A DNA stretch of 64,000 nt. Origin: Corallococcus sp. NCRR. Its GTDB lineage: Bacteria > Myxococcota > Myxococcia > Myxococcales > Myxococcaceae. Location of the stretch: contig NZ_CP114039.1 of the NCBI RefSeq assembly GCF_026965535.1, forward strand, positions 2,790,001 through 2,854,000, in the 5' to 3' direction. Both the position numbers and the translations under genes were made by a program. Under the pieces are notes generated by a model. It made no database searches and was not told where the DNA came from. It saw nothing but the letters and a program-made list of their open reading frames with translations. This document shows, in pieces, positions 44,098 to 53,300 of the stretch (the first letter of the stretch is position 1; every line of letters begins with the position of its first letter).

Positions 44098-46797
44098 CTA
44101 CCGCGTCGCCAGCGTCTCCAGGTGCTGACGGAGCGCGGCCGTGTCCCCCAGCCGTCCGTCCAGGCCCGGAAGCGGCTTCGCGGCCTGCTCGATGCGGCCC
44201 CGCGTGCGCGGTCCCGCCGCCACCAGCCACGCCACGCCCAGCGCCAGCTCCGCCACGTCCGGCGCCTGGCCCAGCTGCGAGGCCAGCGCGAGCAGCGCGT
44301 CCACGGCCTTCTTCACCTGCGCGCCGTGCAGCGGGTGGCTGCTGGTGATGCCCTCGCGCAGGAGCACCATCAGCACCCGCGCGGTGGCGCGGGCCTGGCG
44401 CACCGGCTCCGGCCCTTCGCCCGTGCCGGCCCACAGCCCGTTCGCGAGCTGCTGGCCCAGGAGGCCGCCCACGTCCTCGGTGGCCATGGGCGCGTCCGCC
44501 ACGGACAGCGGCAGGACCTCCTCCTGCTCGTAGAGCACCTCCGCCTTGCCCTGGACGACGCGCTCCAGCTCCGGGGCGGTCTCCAGGACGCGAGAGGCCT
44601 TGGACGGCATCGCCGCGGACATCAGCCGGTCGAAGAAGCCGCCCTTGTCCTTCTTCGCGGCCTCCTGCTCCCTGCGCTCCATGGGCGCGGCCCTGCCACC
44701 CATGGGCCCGGCGCCATCCGCGGACTCCGCCTGGAAGGAGGACCCGGTGGTGGGCTCCGGCCCCAGGTCGCGCGCGGGGGCGGGGGCGGGGGCGGCCATG
44801 CTCGGAGGCGGCGGGGGCACCGCGCCGCCCCGCGAGCGGCCGAGCCCTCCCGGCGCCGCCGCGGGCGCGGGCATCGACTTCGAGGCCTTGCGCTTCATCA
44901 CGCGCGACTGCTCCGGCGCGAGCGCGCCCTCCGGCACGTCGTCATCCATGTCCCGCGCGGCCTGGTTGAACATGCTCCAGCCCGCGGGCGCGTTCACCGG
45001 CACCACGCGCGTCTCCGGCGTGCCGGACGCGCGGCGGTCGCCCTGGCGCTCCTCCACCACCACGAAGGACGTGTACTGCGTGGCCAGCTGGTGCTCGACG
45101 GCGAGCCGCACGATGCGCTCCTTCATTGCCTCCGCGCGCCGGCCCACCAGCCCCGCGTCCATCCAGCCCCGGATGCGCTCGGCGGCCCACAACTTCTCCA
45201 CCACCGGCCGGTCCGACCGCGCGGGCAGGTCCAACCGCACCGTGAGGGAGAACGGCTCCCGGCCCGACCTGCCCTTCAGCGTCACGCTGCCCGTGCCCGC
45301 CTGCGCATAGCGCCCGAAGAGCGTCCACGGCGTGCCGTCCACCAGCGGCGGCAGCGTGGACGGGGCCAGTTCGCTGGCCTCCACGCCGTCGAAGCGCACC
45401 TCCAGGTCGGTGACGCGCGGCGCGAGCGCCCGCGAGAACTGCGCCACCACCTTCTCGTCGATGCGCTCTCCCGGGTGGATGAACTCCACCGCGCCATCCG
45501 TGCGCCGCGCCAGGTCGCGCAGGAGCGCGTCGCTCACGTTCGTCCCGATGCCGAACGAGAACACCCGCCCCGACCCGCGCGCCGCGAGCACCGCGTCGAG
45601 GATTTCGCTCTCGTTGCCCACCTGGCCGTCCGTCAGCAGCACCACCACGCCGTCCGGCGCCGCCTTCATCGCGGTGACCATGGGCTCCAGCAGCTCCGTG
45701 CCGCCGTAGGCCTTCAGCCCCGCGACCCACGCGTCCGCCTGCTCCAGCGTGCGCTGGGTGAACGGCACCGTCTGCGCGGAGAAGGAGCGGAAGGAGTTCT
45801 CGAACGCGATGACGTTGAAGCGGTCGCCTTCACGCAGGTGGCGCAGGCACAGCCGGAGCGCGGCCTGGGCCTGGGGCAGGCTGTCGCCGGCCATGGAGCC
45901 GGACGTGTCCACCACGAACACCACCTCCTGCCGGGGCGGCGTCGTCGCCAGGTTCAAGAGGTCCGGCACCACCGTGAGCGCGAACGTGCCCGGACCTTCC
46001 GCGTTGCGGTGCGTCACCACGGGCGTGAGCATCACGTCCGGGTTGGCGTTGCGCATGGTGAGCACCACGTCCCGGTCCAGCGCCACCTCGTTGCCCGCGA
46101 AGTTCTTGAGGTGTGAATCGCGCTGCAGGCCCACCCGCGTGCGCGTGCCGTCCTTCGCGACGGTGATGCGGTGGGACGGGCTCTCCACCACCACGTCACG
46201 GCCCACGTCGATGAGCAGGTCCATGCGCAGCCCGTAGTCCACGGAGCCCGTGGGCGGGGTGATGCGGTCCGCGTCCGGCACCCGCGTCGTGGGGGCCGCG
46301 CTGCCGTGGCCGGTGCGGTCGCCGTGCACCGCGCCGGGGATGTACCGGGGCGCCACCAGCGTGGGCAGCATCCAGCGCACGCTGCCCTCCTCCGCGGTGA
46401 GCGTCTGCAGGAACTCCACCTCCACCCGCGTCTCCTCGCCCGGCAGCAGGTTGCCCACCTGCGCGGTGAAGACGTTGGCGCGCTCCTGGTCCAGCAGCGC
46501 CGCGCCGTGGCCTTCGGTGATGGCGTCGTCGTAGGCGCGGAAGGCCGCCTCGCGCTCCTTCACCACGCCGGCCACGCGGCGGCCCGCGCACGTCATGGAG
46601 AAGGCGCTGAGCGTCGCGTCGGAGGGCAGGGGGAAGGTGTAGACGGCCTCCACCGGCTTCTTCTCGTCGTTGCGGTAGCGCTGCGTCACGCGCACCCGCG
46701 CGTGTCCCCCGAGCAGCTCACCGGAGACTTCCACTCCCTGCAGGGGCACCTGGGCCCCCTCACGCGTGAACAGCCCACACTTCGCCTGCTCGTTCAT
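44098..46797 (-). CDS. VIT/VWA domain protein
   Basis: 899 residues. The N-terminal VIT domain (VEAVYTFPLPSDATLSAFSM, about residues 10-140) precedes a von Willebrand A domain with a complete MIDAS start (DTSGS, 297-301) and a Thr/Asp later (LLTDG). The C-terminal 280 residues are a low-complexity Ala/Pro/Lys region and a helical end with PLSVADAP. VIT-VWA proteins in bacteria are poorly understood; they bind partners through MIDAS metal. No signal peptide. The start overlaps the MerR gene's stop (ATGA), so the two are co-translated. Confidence 0.8.
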   Translation of the reverse strand: MNEQAKCGLFTREGAQVPLQGVEVSGELLGGHARVRVTQRYRNDEKKPVEAVYTFPLPSDATLSAFSMTCAGRRVAGVVKEREAAFRAYDDAITEGHGAALLDQERANVFTAQVGNLLPGEETRVEVEFLQTLTAEEGSVRWMLPTLVAPRYIPGAVHGDRTGHGSAAPTTRVPDADRITPPTGSVDYGLRMDLLIDVGRDVVVESPSHRITVAKDGTRTRVGLQRDSHLKNFAGNEVALDRDVVLTMRNANPDVMLTPVVTHRNAEGPGTFALTVVPDLLNLATTPPRQEVVFVVDTSGSMAGDSLPQAQAALRLCLRHLREGDRFNVIAFENSFRSFSAQTVPFTQRTLEQADAWVAGLKAYGGTELLEPMVTAMKAAPDGVVVLLTDGQVGNESEILDAVLAARGSGRVFSFGIGTNVSDALLRDLARRTDGAVEFIHPGERIDEKVVAQFSRALAPRVTDLEVRFDGVEASELAPSTLPPLVDGTPWTLFGRYAQAGTGSVTLKGRSGREPFSLTVRLDLPARSDRPVVEKLWAAERIRGWMDAGLVGRRAEAMKERIVRLAVEHQLATQYTSFVVVEERQGDRRASGTPETRVVPVNAPAGWSMFNQAARDMDDDVPEGALAPEQSRVMKRKASKSMPAPAAAPGGLGRSRGGAVPPPPPSMAAPAPAPARDLGPEPTTGSSFQAESADGAGPMGGRAAPMERREQEAAKKDKGGFFDRLMSAAMPSKASRVLETAPELERVVQGKAEVLYEQEEVLPLSVADAPMATEDVGGLLGQQLANGLWAGTGEGPEPVRQARATARVLMVLLREGITSSHPLHGAQVKKAVDALLALASQLGQAPDVAELALGVAWLVAAGPRTRGRIEQAAKPLPGLDGRLGDTAALRQHLETLATR

Positions 46798-47282
46798 GAC
46801 GGCGTTCCTTCCTGGGACTCCTCGATGAGGGCGCGCACCCGCTCCGCCAGCGCCCGGACCTTCGCTTCCGCCTGCTCCGACACGTGCAATTCCAACCCCG
46901 GCGCCAGGAGCCAGCGCTGGTAACGCGCCACCTCCACCGTCGGGTCTTTTCCCGGCCGCTTCGGCGGCATCCGGGGGACGTCCTCCGGCACTGGCGGCGT
47001 CCCCGGGCCCACCGGCGTCTCCGCCAGCCGGCGCAGCTCCTCCGGCGACAACCGCGAGAGCTCCGCCTGGATGGCGTCCAGCGGCAGGAACCGGGCCTGG
47101 AGCACCCGGATGGCCTTGAGCCGCGTCCGGTGCTCCTCTCCGTAGACCGTGTCCGGCCCCTTGAAGGGCGGCGCCGGCAACAGGCCCCGTTGGACGTAGT
47201 AGCGGACGGTGCGAGGCGAGACCCCCACCTCCTCCGCCAGCGCGGCCAGCTTCCACTCCGTCTGTGTCTTGGGCGTGCTCAC
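46794..47282 (-). CDS. MerR family transcriptional regulator
   Basis: 162 residues from a GTG. The winged-helix region reads KLAALAEEVGVSPRTVRYYVQRGLLPAP, the MerR DNA-binding signature (helix-turn-helix, then RYY and the wing). The effector half is short and Pro/Glu-rich, without the Cys of metal sensors or the corrinoid domain of CarH. GTG 47282 is chosen because it lies eight bases after a good -10. A TTG at 47318 would fall in the -35. The regulator probably controls its own operon with the VIT/VWA gene. Confidence 0.8.
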   Translation of the reverse strand: MSTPKTQTEWKLAALAEEVGVSPRTVRYYVQRGLLPAPPFKGPDTVYGEEHRTRLKAIRVLQARFLPLDAIQAELSRLSPEELRRLAETPVGPGTPPVPEDVPRMPPKRPGKDPTVEVARYQRWLLAPGLELHVSEQAEAKVRALAERVRALIEESQEGTPS

Positions 47283-47287
47283 GAACC

Positions 47288-47318
47288 TGACAGTAGGTTG
47301 TGACAGTTCGACTGTCAA
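47288..47318 (-). promoter_or_regulatory. MerR promoter with palindromic operator
   Basis: On the minus strand TTGACA (47318-47313), a 17-base spacer and TACTGT (47295-47290) form a strong promoter. The perfect palindrome TGACAGT-TCG-ACTGTCA (47301-47317) overlaps the -35, and a third TGACAGT copy (47288-47294) overlaps the -10. The start GTG is 47282-47280, just after the expected transcription start. Confidence 0.7.
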
Positions 47319-47397
47319 GAAATTGGTGGCGATTCGTCAGCGATGGTGTCGGGATGCCAGGGGTGGCGGCCAGGCGGGCGGTGGGACAGAAGGGGGC

Positions 47398-47676
47398 ATG
47401 AACGTCGGCGTGGACGGCCTGGACCACCAGATTTCGCGCATCACCGCGCGCATGCGGGACAGGGTCCGGGAGTGGCGCACGCTGCCGGAGGGCCACGCGC
47501 GCCGCTCACTCCTGCGCGAGGCGGTGGCCATCATGGACCGCCGCCACGCCATCCTCGCCCGGGCCATTGGCTTCACCTACGCGGCGCTCTTGTCCTTCGT
47601 GGTGACGTCGCTCCTGTACCTGCTGCGCGCGGAGCTGTTCCGCGACGGGCAACCGGGCGGCCCACCGGAGGCCTGA
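47398..47676 (+). CDS. Small membrane protein, DUF2721-like (tentative)
   Basis: 92 residues. A charged helical front (ITARMRDRVREWRTLPEGHA) is followed by RRHAILARAIGFTYAALLSF and VVTSLLYLLRAEL, a pattern close to DUF2721 proteins but shorter. It is divergent from the MerR gene with 115 bp between. AGGGGG is one base before the ATG, closer than usual. Confidence 0.5.
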   Translation: MNVGVDGLDHQISRITARMRDRVREWRTLPEGHARRSLLREAVAIMDRRHAILARAIGFTYAALLSFVVTSLLYLLRAELFRDGQPGGPPEA

Positions 47677-47772
47677 ATTTGTTCCGCAGCGCACGCGAAG
47701 GTGCTAGCGGGTGCCTCCGAGACGCGCGGGTCTGGTACGTCCCGCCCAACCCTCACCGTGGAGCACGTGAAC

Positions 47773-48288
47773 ATGGCAAACGCCAAGGTCTTCTTCGACA
47801 TGTCGATTGGTGGCCAGCCCGCCGGCCGCATCGTGATGGAGCTGTTCTCCGACGACGTTCCCAAGACCGCCGACAACTTCCGCGCCCTGTGCACGGGTGA
47901 GAAGGGCATGGGCAAGAGCGGCAAGCCGCTGCACTTCAAGGGCACGCCCTTCCACCGCGTCATCCCGAACTTCATGTGCCAGGGCGGCGACATCACGCTC
48001 GGCAATGGCTACGGCGGTGAGTCCATCTACGGTGAGAAGTTCGCGGACGAGAACTTCAAGCACCGGCACACGGGCCCGGGCGTCCTCTCCATGGCGAACG
48101 CCGGCCCCAACAGCAACGGCTCGCAGTTCTTCCTCACCACGGCCACCACCTCGTGGCTCGACGGCAAGCACGTCGTCTTCGGCAAGGTCGTCGAGGGCAT
48201 GGACGTGGTGAAGAAGATTGAAAGCGTGGGCAGCCAGTCCGGCGCGACGAGCAAGCCCGTGAAGATCGAGGACAGCGGCCAGCTGTAA
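47773..48288 (+). CDS. Cyclophilin-type peptidyl-prolyl isomerase, copy 1
   Basis: 171 residues. The catalytic arginine lies in [20 protein letters not shown] follows NSNGS, and the ligand-pocket Trp is in [11 protein letters not shown]. All core positions of an active cyclophilin are present, and the eukaryotic-like insert [16 protein letters not shown] marks the cyclophilin-A-like class. There is no signal peptide, so it is cytoplasmic. It accelerates cis-trans isomerisation of Xaa-Pro bonds. A duplicate follows. Confidence 0.9.
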   Translation: MANAKVFFDMSIGGQPAGRIVMELFSDDVPKTADNFRALCTGEKGMGKSGKPLHFKGTPFHRVIPNFMCQGGDITLGNGYGGESIYGEKFADENFKHRHTGPGVLSMANAGPNSNGSQFFLTTATTSWLDGKHVVFGKVVEGMDVVKKIESVGSQSGATSKPVKIEDSGQL

Positions 48289-48312
48289 TCCCGCCGCTGC
48301 GTCTCACCCGAC

Positions 48313-48353
48313 AGGTCCATCCGTGCCTCGTGCGCGGGTGGACCTTCGTCGTT
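48313..48353 (+). terminator. Terminator hairpin, copy 1
   Basis: AGGTCCATCC pairs with GGGTGGACCT (one G-T pair) over a 13-base loop, then TCGTCGTT. It is duplicated at 49004-49044. Confidence 0.6.
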
Positions 48354-48463
48354 CCGGGGGACGTGTCTTCTGGGGAGGGCCGGGTGGCACGTTCAGCACG
48401 GGCGCGCCGCGGCAGGGGGGCTCCGAACTTCCGTTCGAACCCCTCACCGTGGAGCACGTGAAC

Positions 48464-48979
48464 ATGACAAACCCAAAGGTCTACTTCGACATGTCGATTG
48501 GGGGCCAGCCCGCTGGCCGTATCGTGATGGAGCTGTTCAGGGATATCGTCCCCAAGACCGCCGAGAACTTCCGGGCCCTGTGCACGGGTGAGAAGGGCAC
48601 GGGCCGGAGTGGCAAGCCGCTGCACTACAAGGGATCGCTCTTCCACCGCGTCATCCCGGACTTCATGTGCCAGGGCGGCGACTTCACGCGGGGCAACGGC
48701 ACCGGCGGCGAGTCCGTCTACGGTGAGAAGTTCGAGGACGAGAACTTCGAGCTCGGGCACACGGGCCCGGGCATCCTCTCCATGGCGAACGCCGGCCCCA
48801 ACACCAACTGCTCGCAGTTCTTCATCACCACGGCTCGCGCCTCGTGGCTCGACGGCAAGCACGTCGTCTTCGGCCATGTCGTCGAGGGCATGGACGTGGT
48901 GAAGAAGATTGAAGGCGTGGGCAGCCAGTCCGGCGCGACGCGCGAGCCCGTGAAGATTGAAGCCTGCGGCGAGCTGTAA
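48464..48979 (+). CDS. Cyclophilin-type peptidyl-prolyl isomerase, copy 2
   Basis: 171 residues, about 81% identical to copy 1 by my alignment (33 differences). The catalytic [14 protein letters not shown] and the Trp in [11 protein letters not shown] are kept. Differences include NTNCS for NSNGS before the active-site QFF and a second Cys near the end (EACGEL), so substrate range may differ. The ribosome site and terminator are copied with the gene; a separate promoter was not seen. Confidence 0.9.
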   Translation: MTNPKVYFDMSIGGQPAGRIVMELFRDIVPKTAENFRALCTGEKGTGRSGKPLHYKGSLFHRVIPDFMCQGGDFTRGNGTGGESVYGEKFEDENFELGHTGPGILSMANAGPNTNCSQFFITTARASWLDGKHVVFGHVVEGMDVVKKIEGVGSQSGATREPVKIEACGEL

Positions 48980-49003
48980 TCCCGCCGCTGCGTCTCACCC
49001 GAC

Positions 49004-49044
49004 AGGTCCATCCGTGCCTCGCGCGCGGGTGGACCTTCGTCGTT
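49004..49044 (+). terminator. Terminator hairpin, copy 2
   Basis: Same stem as at 48313-48353 (AGGTCCATCC with GGGTGGACCT), followed by TCGTCGTTT. It ends just before the convergent slipin gene stop at 49060. Confidence 0.6.
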
Positions 49045-49059
49045 TCCGCCGCGGGCGTT

Positions 49060-49881
49060 TCAAGACAGGCCGTGGGACGCGTCCTCGTCCTCCTCCTCGC
49101 GGGCTTCTTCGGATGGACGGGACCGCGAGGGCATGGCGCCGAACGCGCGCAGTATCTCCAGGGGGATGGGCAGGATGGTGTGGTTGCCGCCGCCGGTGAT
49201 CTCCACCAGCGTCTGCAGGTAGCGCAGCTGGAGCGTGGCGGGGTTGCGGCTGAGCACGTCCGCGGCCAGGGAGAGCTTCTCCGCGGCCTGGTGTTCGCCC
49301 TCCGCGGCGATGATCTTCGCGCGGCGCTCGCGCTCTGCTTCCGCCTGCCGGGCGATGGCCCGCTGCATCTCCAGCGGCAGGTCGATGTGCTTCACCTCCA
49401 CGTTGGAGACCTTCACGCCCCACGGGTCGGTGCGCGCATCCAGCACCTGCTGCAATTCATGGTTGATGCGCTCGCGCTGGGACAACAGGTCGTCCAGCTC
49501 CACCTGGCCCAGGATGGCGCGCAGCGTGGTCTGCGCAATCTGGCTGGTGGCGTAGAGGTAGTCCTCCACCTGGAGCACGGCCTTGTCCGCCTGGATGACG
49601 CGGAAGTAGACGACGGCATTGACCTTCACGCTGACGTTGTCCTTGGTGATGACGTCCTGCGGGGGCACGTCGCGCGCCACGGTGCGCAGGTCGATGATGA
49701 CCATCCGCTCGATGAAGGGGATGAGCCAGCGGAAGCCCGCGCGCTTGAGGCCCACGTAGCGGCCCAGCCGGAAGACGACACCGTTCTGGTACTCGGTGAC
49801 GATGCGCACGCCGGAGACGAAGAGGAGAAACAACAGGGCCAGGGGGAGGATCCACCCCAGCGCTCCGACCAGCTCGTTCAT
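49060..49881 (-). CDS. Slipin (stomatin/SPFH) membrane protein
   Basis: 273 residues. An N-terminal membrane helix ([17 protein letters not shown]) is followed by a band-7/SPFH domain with [21 protein letters not shown]-like WLIPFIERM and [22 protein letters not shown], then a coiled coil rich in Arg/Glu/Ala ([20 protein letters not shown]). Slipins form membrane scaffolds. Its start overlaps the NfeD stop by four bases (ATGA), the classical NfeD-slipin operon. Confidence 0.88.
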   Translation of the reverse strand: MNELVGALGWILPLALLFLLFVSGVRIVTEYQNGVVFRLGRYVGLKRAGFRWLIPFIERMVIIDLRTVARDVPPQDVITKDNVSVKVNAVVYFRVIQADKAVLQVEDYLYATSQIAQTTLRAILGQVELDDLLSQRERINHELQQVLDARTDPWGVKVSNVEVKHIDLPLEMQRAIARQAEAERERRAKIIAAEGEHQAAEKLSLAADVLSRNPATLQLRYLQTLVEITGGGNHTILPIPLEILRAFGAMPSRSRPSEEAREEEDEDASHGLS

Positions 49882-51233
49882 GGCATCTGCTCCGCGACGG
49901 TGAGGGTGAGTCCCTCCACGGCACGCACCACGACCTGGGCGCCCTCGCGGATGGGAGTGAAGGAGACGGCGCGCCAGCGCTCGCCATGGACGAACACCTC
50001 GCCGCCCGAAGGCGTCACGGGGGCCAGCGCCGTGCCGGCCTCGCCCACGAGCCCCGCGTCGCCGCCCCGCTGCGGCAGCTTGCGCGTCTGGGCGCTGCGG
50101 TACGCGACGAAGGCCGCGCTCCCCGCGAACACGAGCGCCGTGGGCAACATCACGCCCCACGACATGCGGAAGGACGGCTCCACGAACCAGCCGGGTTCGA
50201 AGCGGTCCACCAGGAACACGCCGCCCAATATCAACAGCCCCGCGCCCGCCGCGCCCAAGAGGCCGCTGGTGACGAACAGCTCCGCGAGGATGAGCCCCAC
50301 GCCCAGGAGCATCAGCACCAGCGCGCCCGAGCGCACCGGCAGCGTCGCCGAAGCCATCAACGCCAGCACCAGCGCCACGCCGCCAATGACCCCCGGCGCC
50401 ACCGCGCCCGGATGGGACAGCTCCACCACCAGGCCCAGCGCCGCCACGAGCAACAGCAGATAGATCAGCGACGGCTGCGCGAGCGCATGCACCACCCGCT
50501 GTGACAGCCCCGGCTCCAGCGACTCCACGTGGGCGTCGCGGGTGGCGAGCGTCACGGTGTTCCCGCCCGCCACCTCCACGCGGCGGCCATCGACGGCGGA
50601 CAGGAACGCGGCCTCGGTGGGAGCGACGAGCTCCACCACGCGGAGCTCCACGGCGCGGTCCGCGGGGACGCTGGCGCTGTCGCGCACGGCGGACGCGGCC
50701 CACTCCGGATTGCGGCCTCGCTGCCGGGCGAGGCCCTCCGCGAAGGCGACCGTGTCGTTCTCCACCTTGCGGGCGAGTTCCTCGCCCCCCGCCTGCTCCA
50801 CGTCTTCACCGCCGAGCCCCACGGGGTGCGCCGCGCCGATGTTCGTCCCCGGGGCCATGGCGGTCACGTTCGACGCGAGCGAGATGAACACGCCCGCGCT
50901 GCCCGCGCGCGAACCGGAAGGCCCCACCCACACGAGCACGGGCACGCGCGAGCCCAGGAACGCGCGCACCACGGAGCGGGTGGCCTCCAACGAACCGCCC
51001 GGAGTGTCCAGCCGCACGAGCAGCGCCGAGGCTCCCGCGTCCTCCGCGCGCTTCACGCAGTCCGTGAGGTACTCGCCCGAGCCGGAGTCGACCACGCCCT
51101 CCAGCTCGCACCGCGCGACCAGGGAGGGTGCGTCAGGAGCCGCCGGAGCGGTGAAGCCCACGCAGAGGAGCGCCAGGAGCCAGCCCCAGAGGACGTGACG
51201 GCGCCAGCTCATCCTGTCGACGTGGTCCCGCAT
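49878..51233 (-). CDS. NfeD-type membrane serine protease
   Basis: About 451 residues from ATG 51233 (alternatives at 51278 and 51212). A signal/anchor segment precedes a ClpP-like periplasmic domain. There [15 protein letters not shown] and [14 protein letters not shown] match the NfeD protease core, including the Ser before AG; the Lys of the Ser-Lys dyad cannot be placed by eye. About five membrane helices and a small C-terminal OB-like domain ([11 protein letters not shown]) follow. Long NfeD proteins process or partner slipins, fitting the coupled slipin gene. Confidence 0.82.
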   Translation of the reverse strand: MRDHVDRMSWRRHVLWGWLLALLCVGFTAPAAPDAPSLVARCELEGVVDSGSGEYLTDCVKRAEDAGASALLVRLDTPGGSLEATRSVVRAFLGSRVPVLVWVGPSGSRAGSAGVFISLASNVTAMAPGTNIGAAHPVGLGGEDVEQAGGEELARKVENDTVAFAEGLARQRGRNPEWAASAVRDSASVPADRAVELRVVELVAPTEAAFLSAVDGRRVEVAGGNTVTLATRDAHVESLEPGLSQRVVHALAQPSLIYLLLLVAALGLVVELSHPGAVAPGVIGGVALVLALMASATLPVRSGALVLMLLGVGLILAELFVTSGLLGAAGAGLLILGGVFLVDRFEPGWFVEPSFRMSWGVMLPTALVFAGSAAFVAYRSAQTRKLPQRGGDAGLVGEAGTALAPVTPSGGEVFVHGERWRAVSFTPIREGAQVVVRAVEGLTLTVAEQMP

Positions 51234-51459
51234 GTCCGCCCCCGGCTGCGCGCCCCTCGCGCACACGCACTCGGACAACGGTGTGCATCGGACGTTCGGA
51301 TGACCGGATTTCGAAGCCGGGGGCCCGGAGGGCAGGCGGGCAGGAGGTGTCCGGCGCCTCGCTTGTGCATCCAGTCCTGGACGTTGCAGGGGATGCGCGT
51401 TGCTGGAGGAGGACGCACCTCCCTAGGGTCGGCCTCTCGATTTTCTCCCAGGAGGATTC

Positions 51460-51681
51460 ATGCGCCGTGCCGTGCTGCTCATCGCTGCTCTGGGCCTGTC
51501 CGCTGTTGGAGCGGTGGCTTGCAAGACCACCCAGCCCCCGGGGACGGAGGACCAGCGGCCCATCCAGGGGCCGGACACGGCCCGCGAGCCCATCCAGAAC
51601 GTCCCCAATGAACCGGCCGGCCCCGCGGGCCCCATCAACGCGCCGGACGTGGACGGTGGCTTCCCCGAGGGCGGCGGGTAG
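51460..51681 (+). CDS. Small Pro/Gly-rich lipoprotein
   Basis: 73 residues. The leader LLIAALGLSAVGAVACK has the lipobox AVAC. The mature part (TTQPPGTEDQRPI, then Pro-Asp-Gly residues) is low complexity and has no known fold. AGGAGG is six bases before the ATG. The amidohydrolase gene begins 11 bases after the stop. Confidence 0.65.
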   Translation: MRRAVLLIAALGLSAVGAVACKTTQPPGTEDQRPIQGPDTAREPIQNVPNEPAGPAGPINAPDVDGGFPEGGG

Positions 51682-51692
51682 TCTTCCGCGCC

Positions 51693-53291
51693 ATGACGGC
51701 GGAGACGACGGTCTACAGGGCGGAGCGCGTGTGGACGCTCGATGCGGAGCGTCCGCGCGCGGAAGCATTGGCGGTGCGCGATGGAAGGGTCCTCGCGGTG
51801 GGGACGCTCGCGGAAGCGCGCGCCGCCGCGGGTCCTGAAGCGCGTGAGGTGGACCTGGGCCGCGCCACGGTGGTGCCCGGCCTGGTGGACGCGCACGCGC
51901 ACCTCCATGGCCTGGGCAAGAGCCTGACCACGGTGCGCCTGGAGAAGGCGCCCTCGGTGGAGGACGTCGTCCAGCGTCTGGCGAAGGCGCCCGCGTCGAG
52001 CTTCCAGGGGGACTGGTTGCTCGGCAAGGGGTGGGACCAGAACGAGTGGCCCGGCGCCGCGTTCCCTGGCCGCGAGGACCTGGATGCGCGCTTCCTGACG
52101 ACGCCGGTGTTCCTCATGCGCGTGGATCATCACGCGGCCTGGGTGAACGGCGAGGCGCTGCGCCGCGCGGGCATCACGCGGGACACGCCGGATCCGCCAG
52201 GAGGCCGCATCCTCAAGGACGCGAACGGCGAGCCCACCGGCGTCCTCGTGGACAACGCGATGGACGTGGTGGAGGCCGCCATCCCCGCGCCCACGCGCGA
52301 GCAGCTGGAGACCCGGCTGCGAGCCGCCCTGGAGCGGTGCGCGCAAGTCGGGCTCACGGGCGTGCACGACGCGGGCATGGACCTGCAGGCCTTCCGCATG
52401 TTGCAGGCGTGGGACGCCGCGGGGACCTTGCCCCTGCGCGTGTACTCGATGGCGGCGGGGCAGGGCGAACAGCGGCACGCCTATCTGGAGCAGGGCCCGT
52501 GGCAGGGGCGTCACCTGTCCATGCGCTCGGTGAAGTTCCTGGCGGATGGAGCGCTGGGGAGCCGGGGCGCGGCGCTGCACGAGGACTACAGCGACGAGCC
52601 TGGCCAGCGCGGCCTGCTGCTCCTCTCCCCCGAGGAGCTCGAAGCGCGCGCACAGGCCTTCATGGCCCGGGGCTTCCAGGTGTGCATCCACGCCATTGGA
52701 GACCGTGCTAATACGTTGGTCGTGGACGTCCTCCTGCGAGGCGCGGAGCGGACGGGCACGCAGGCCCTGCGTCACCGGGTGGAGCACGCACAGATTCTGC
52801 GGCTGGAGGACATCCGGAGGTTGGGCGCGGCGGGCCTGGTGGCCAGCGTGCAGCCCACGCACGCCACCAGCGACATGCCCTGGGCCCAGACGCGGCTGGG
52901 GCCTGAGCGGCTCAAGGGCGCCTACGCCTGGCGCACGTTGAAGGACGCGGGCGCGCACCTGGCGCTGGGCAGCGACTTCCCCATCGAGAACCCGGACGTG
53001 CTCGCGGGGCTCTACGCGGCGCGCACGCGGCAGGACGCGAAGGGCTGGCCGGAGGGCGGCTGGTATCCGGAGGAGCGCCTGAGCGCGGCGGAGGCGCTGG
53101 AGGGCTTCACGGTGGGGCCAGCGTGGGCGTCCTTCGAGGAGGCGCGGCGCGGGAGGCTTAAGCCCGGCCTGGACGCGGACTTCGTCGCGCTGTCGGAGGA
53201 CCCGCTGGAGGGGCCCGCGTTCGCGCTGGTGGATGCGCGCGTGCTGGCCACGGTGGTGGCGGGCGCGGAGGTGTTCCGCGCGGATGGGTGA
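51693..53291 (+). CDS. Amidohydrolase family 3 (YtcJ-like)
   Basis: 532 residues. VDAHAHLHG is the first metal motif. HRVEHAQIL, LGSDFPIENPD and the carboxylated-Lys-type segment SVKFLADGALGSRG complete the amidohydrolase-3 pattern. These enzymes hydrolyse amides or related C-N bonds of unknown substrate. No signal peptide. Its stop lies nine bases from the convergent LysR gene's stop. Confidence 0.8.
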   Translation: MTAETTVYRAERVWTLDAERPRAEALAVRDGRVLAVGTLAEARAAAGPEAREVDLGRATVVPGLVDAHAHLHGLGKSLTTVRLEKAPSVEDVVQRLAKAPASSFQGDWLLGKGWDQNEWPGAAFPGREDLDARFLTTPVFLMRVDHHAAWVNGEALRRAGITRDTPDPPGGRILKDANGEPTGVLVDNAMDVVEAAIPAPTREQLETRLRAALERCAQVGLTGVHDAGMDLQAFRMLQAWDAAGTLPLRVYSMAAGQGEQRHAYLEQGPWQGRHLSMRSVKFLADGALGSRGAALHEDYSDEPGQRGLLLLSPEELEARAQAFMARGFQVCIHAIGDRANTLVVDVLLRGAERTGTQALRHRVEHAQILRLEDIRRLGAAGLVASVQPTHATSDMPWAQTRLGPERLKGAYAWRTLKDAGAHLALGSDFPIENPDVLAGLYAARTRQDAKGWPEGGWYPEERLSAAEALEGFTVGPAWASFEEARRGRLKPGLDADFVALSEDPLEGPAFALVDARVLATVVAGAEVFRADG

Positions 53292-53300
53292 GACGCGGCT

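Larger units (their letters stand above)
47750..48353 (+). repeat. Tandem duplication unit, copy 1
   Basis: The unit holds the ribosome site, a whole cyclophilin gene and a terminator. The same unit recurs at 48441-49044 with constant 691-bp offset and no indels. Confidence 0.85.
48441..49044 (+). repeat. Tandem duplication unit, copy 2
   Basis: Second copy of the unit at 47750-48353. Sequence outside this interval is not shared (position 48440 already differs from 47749). Confidence 0.85.
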
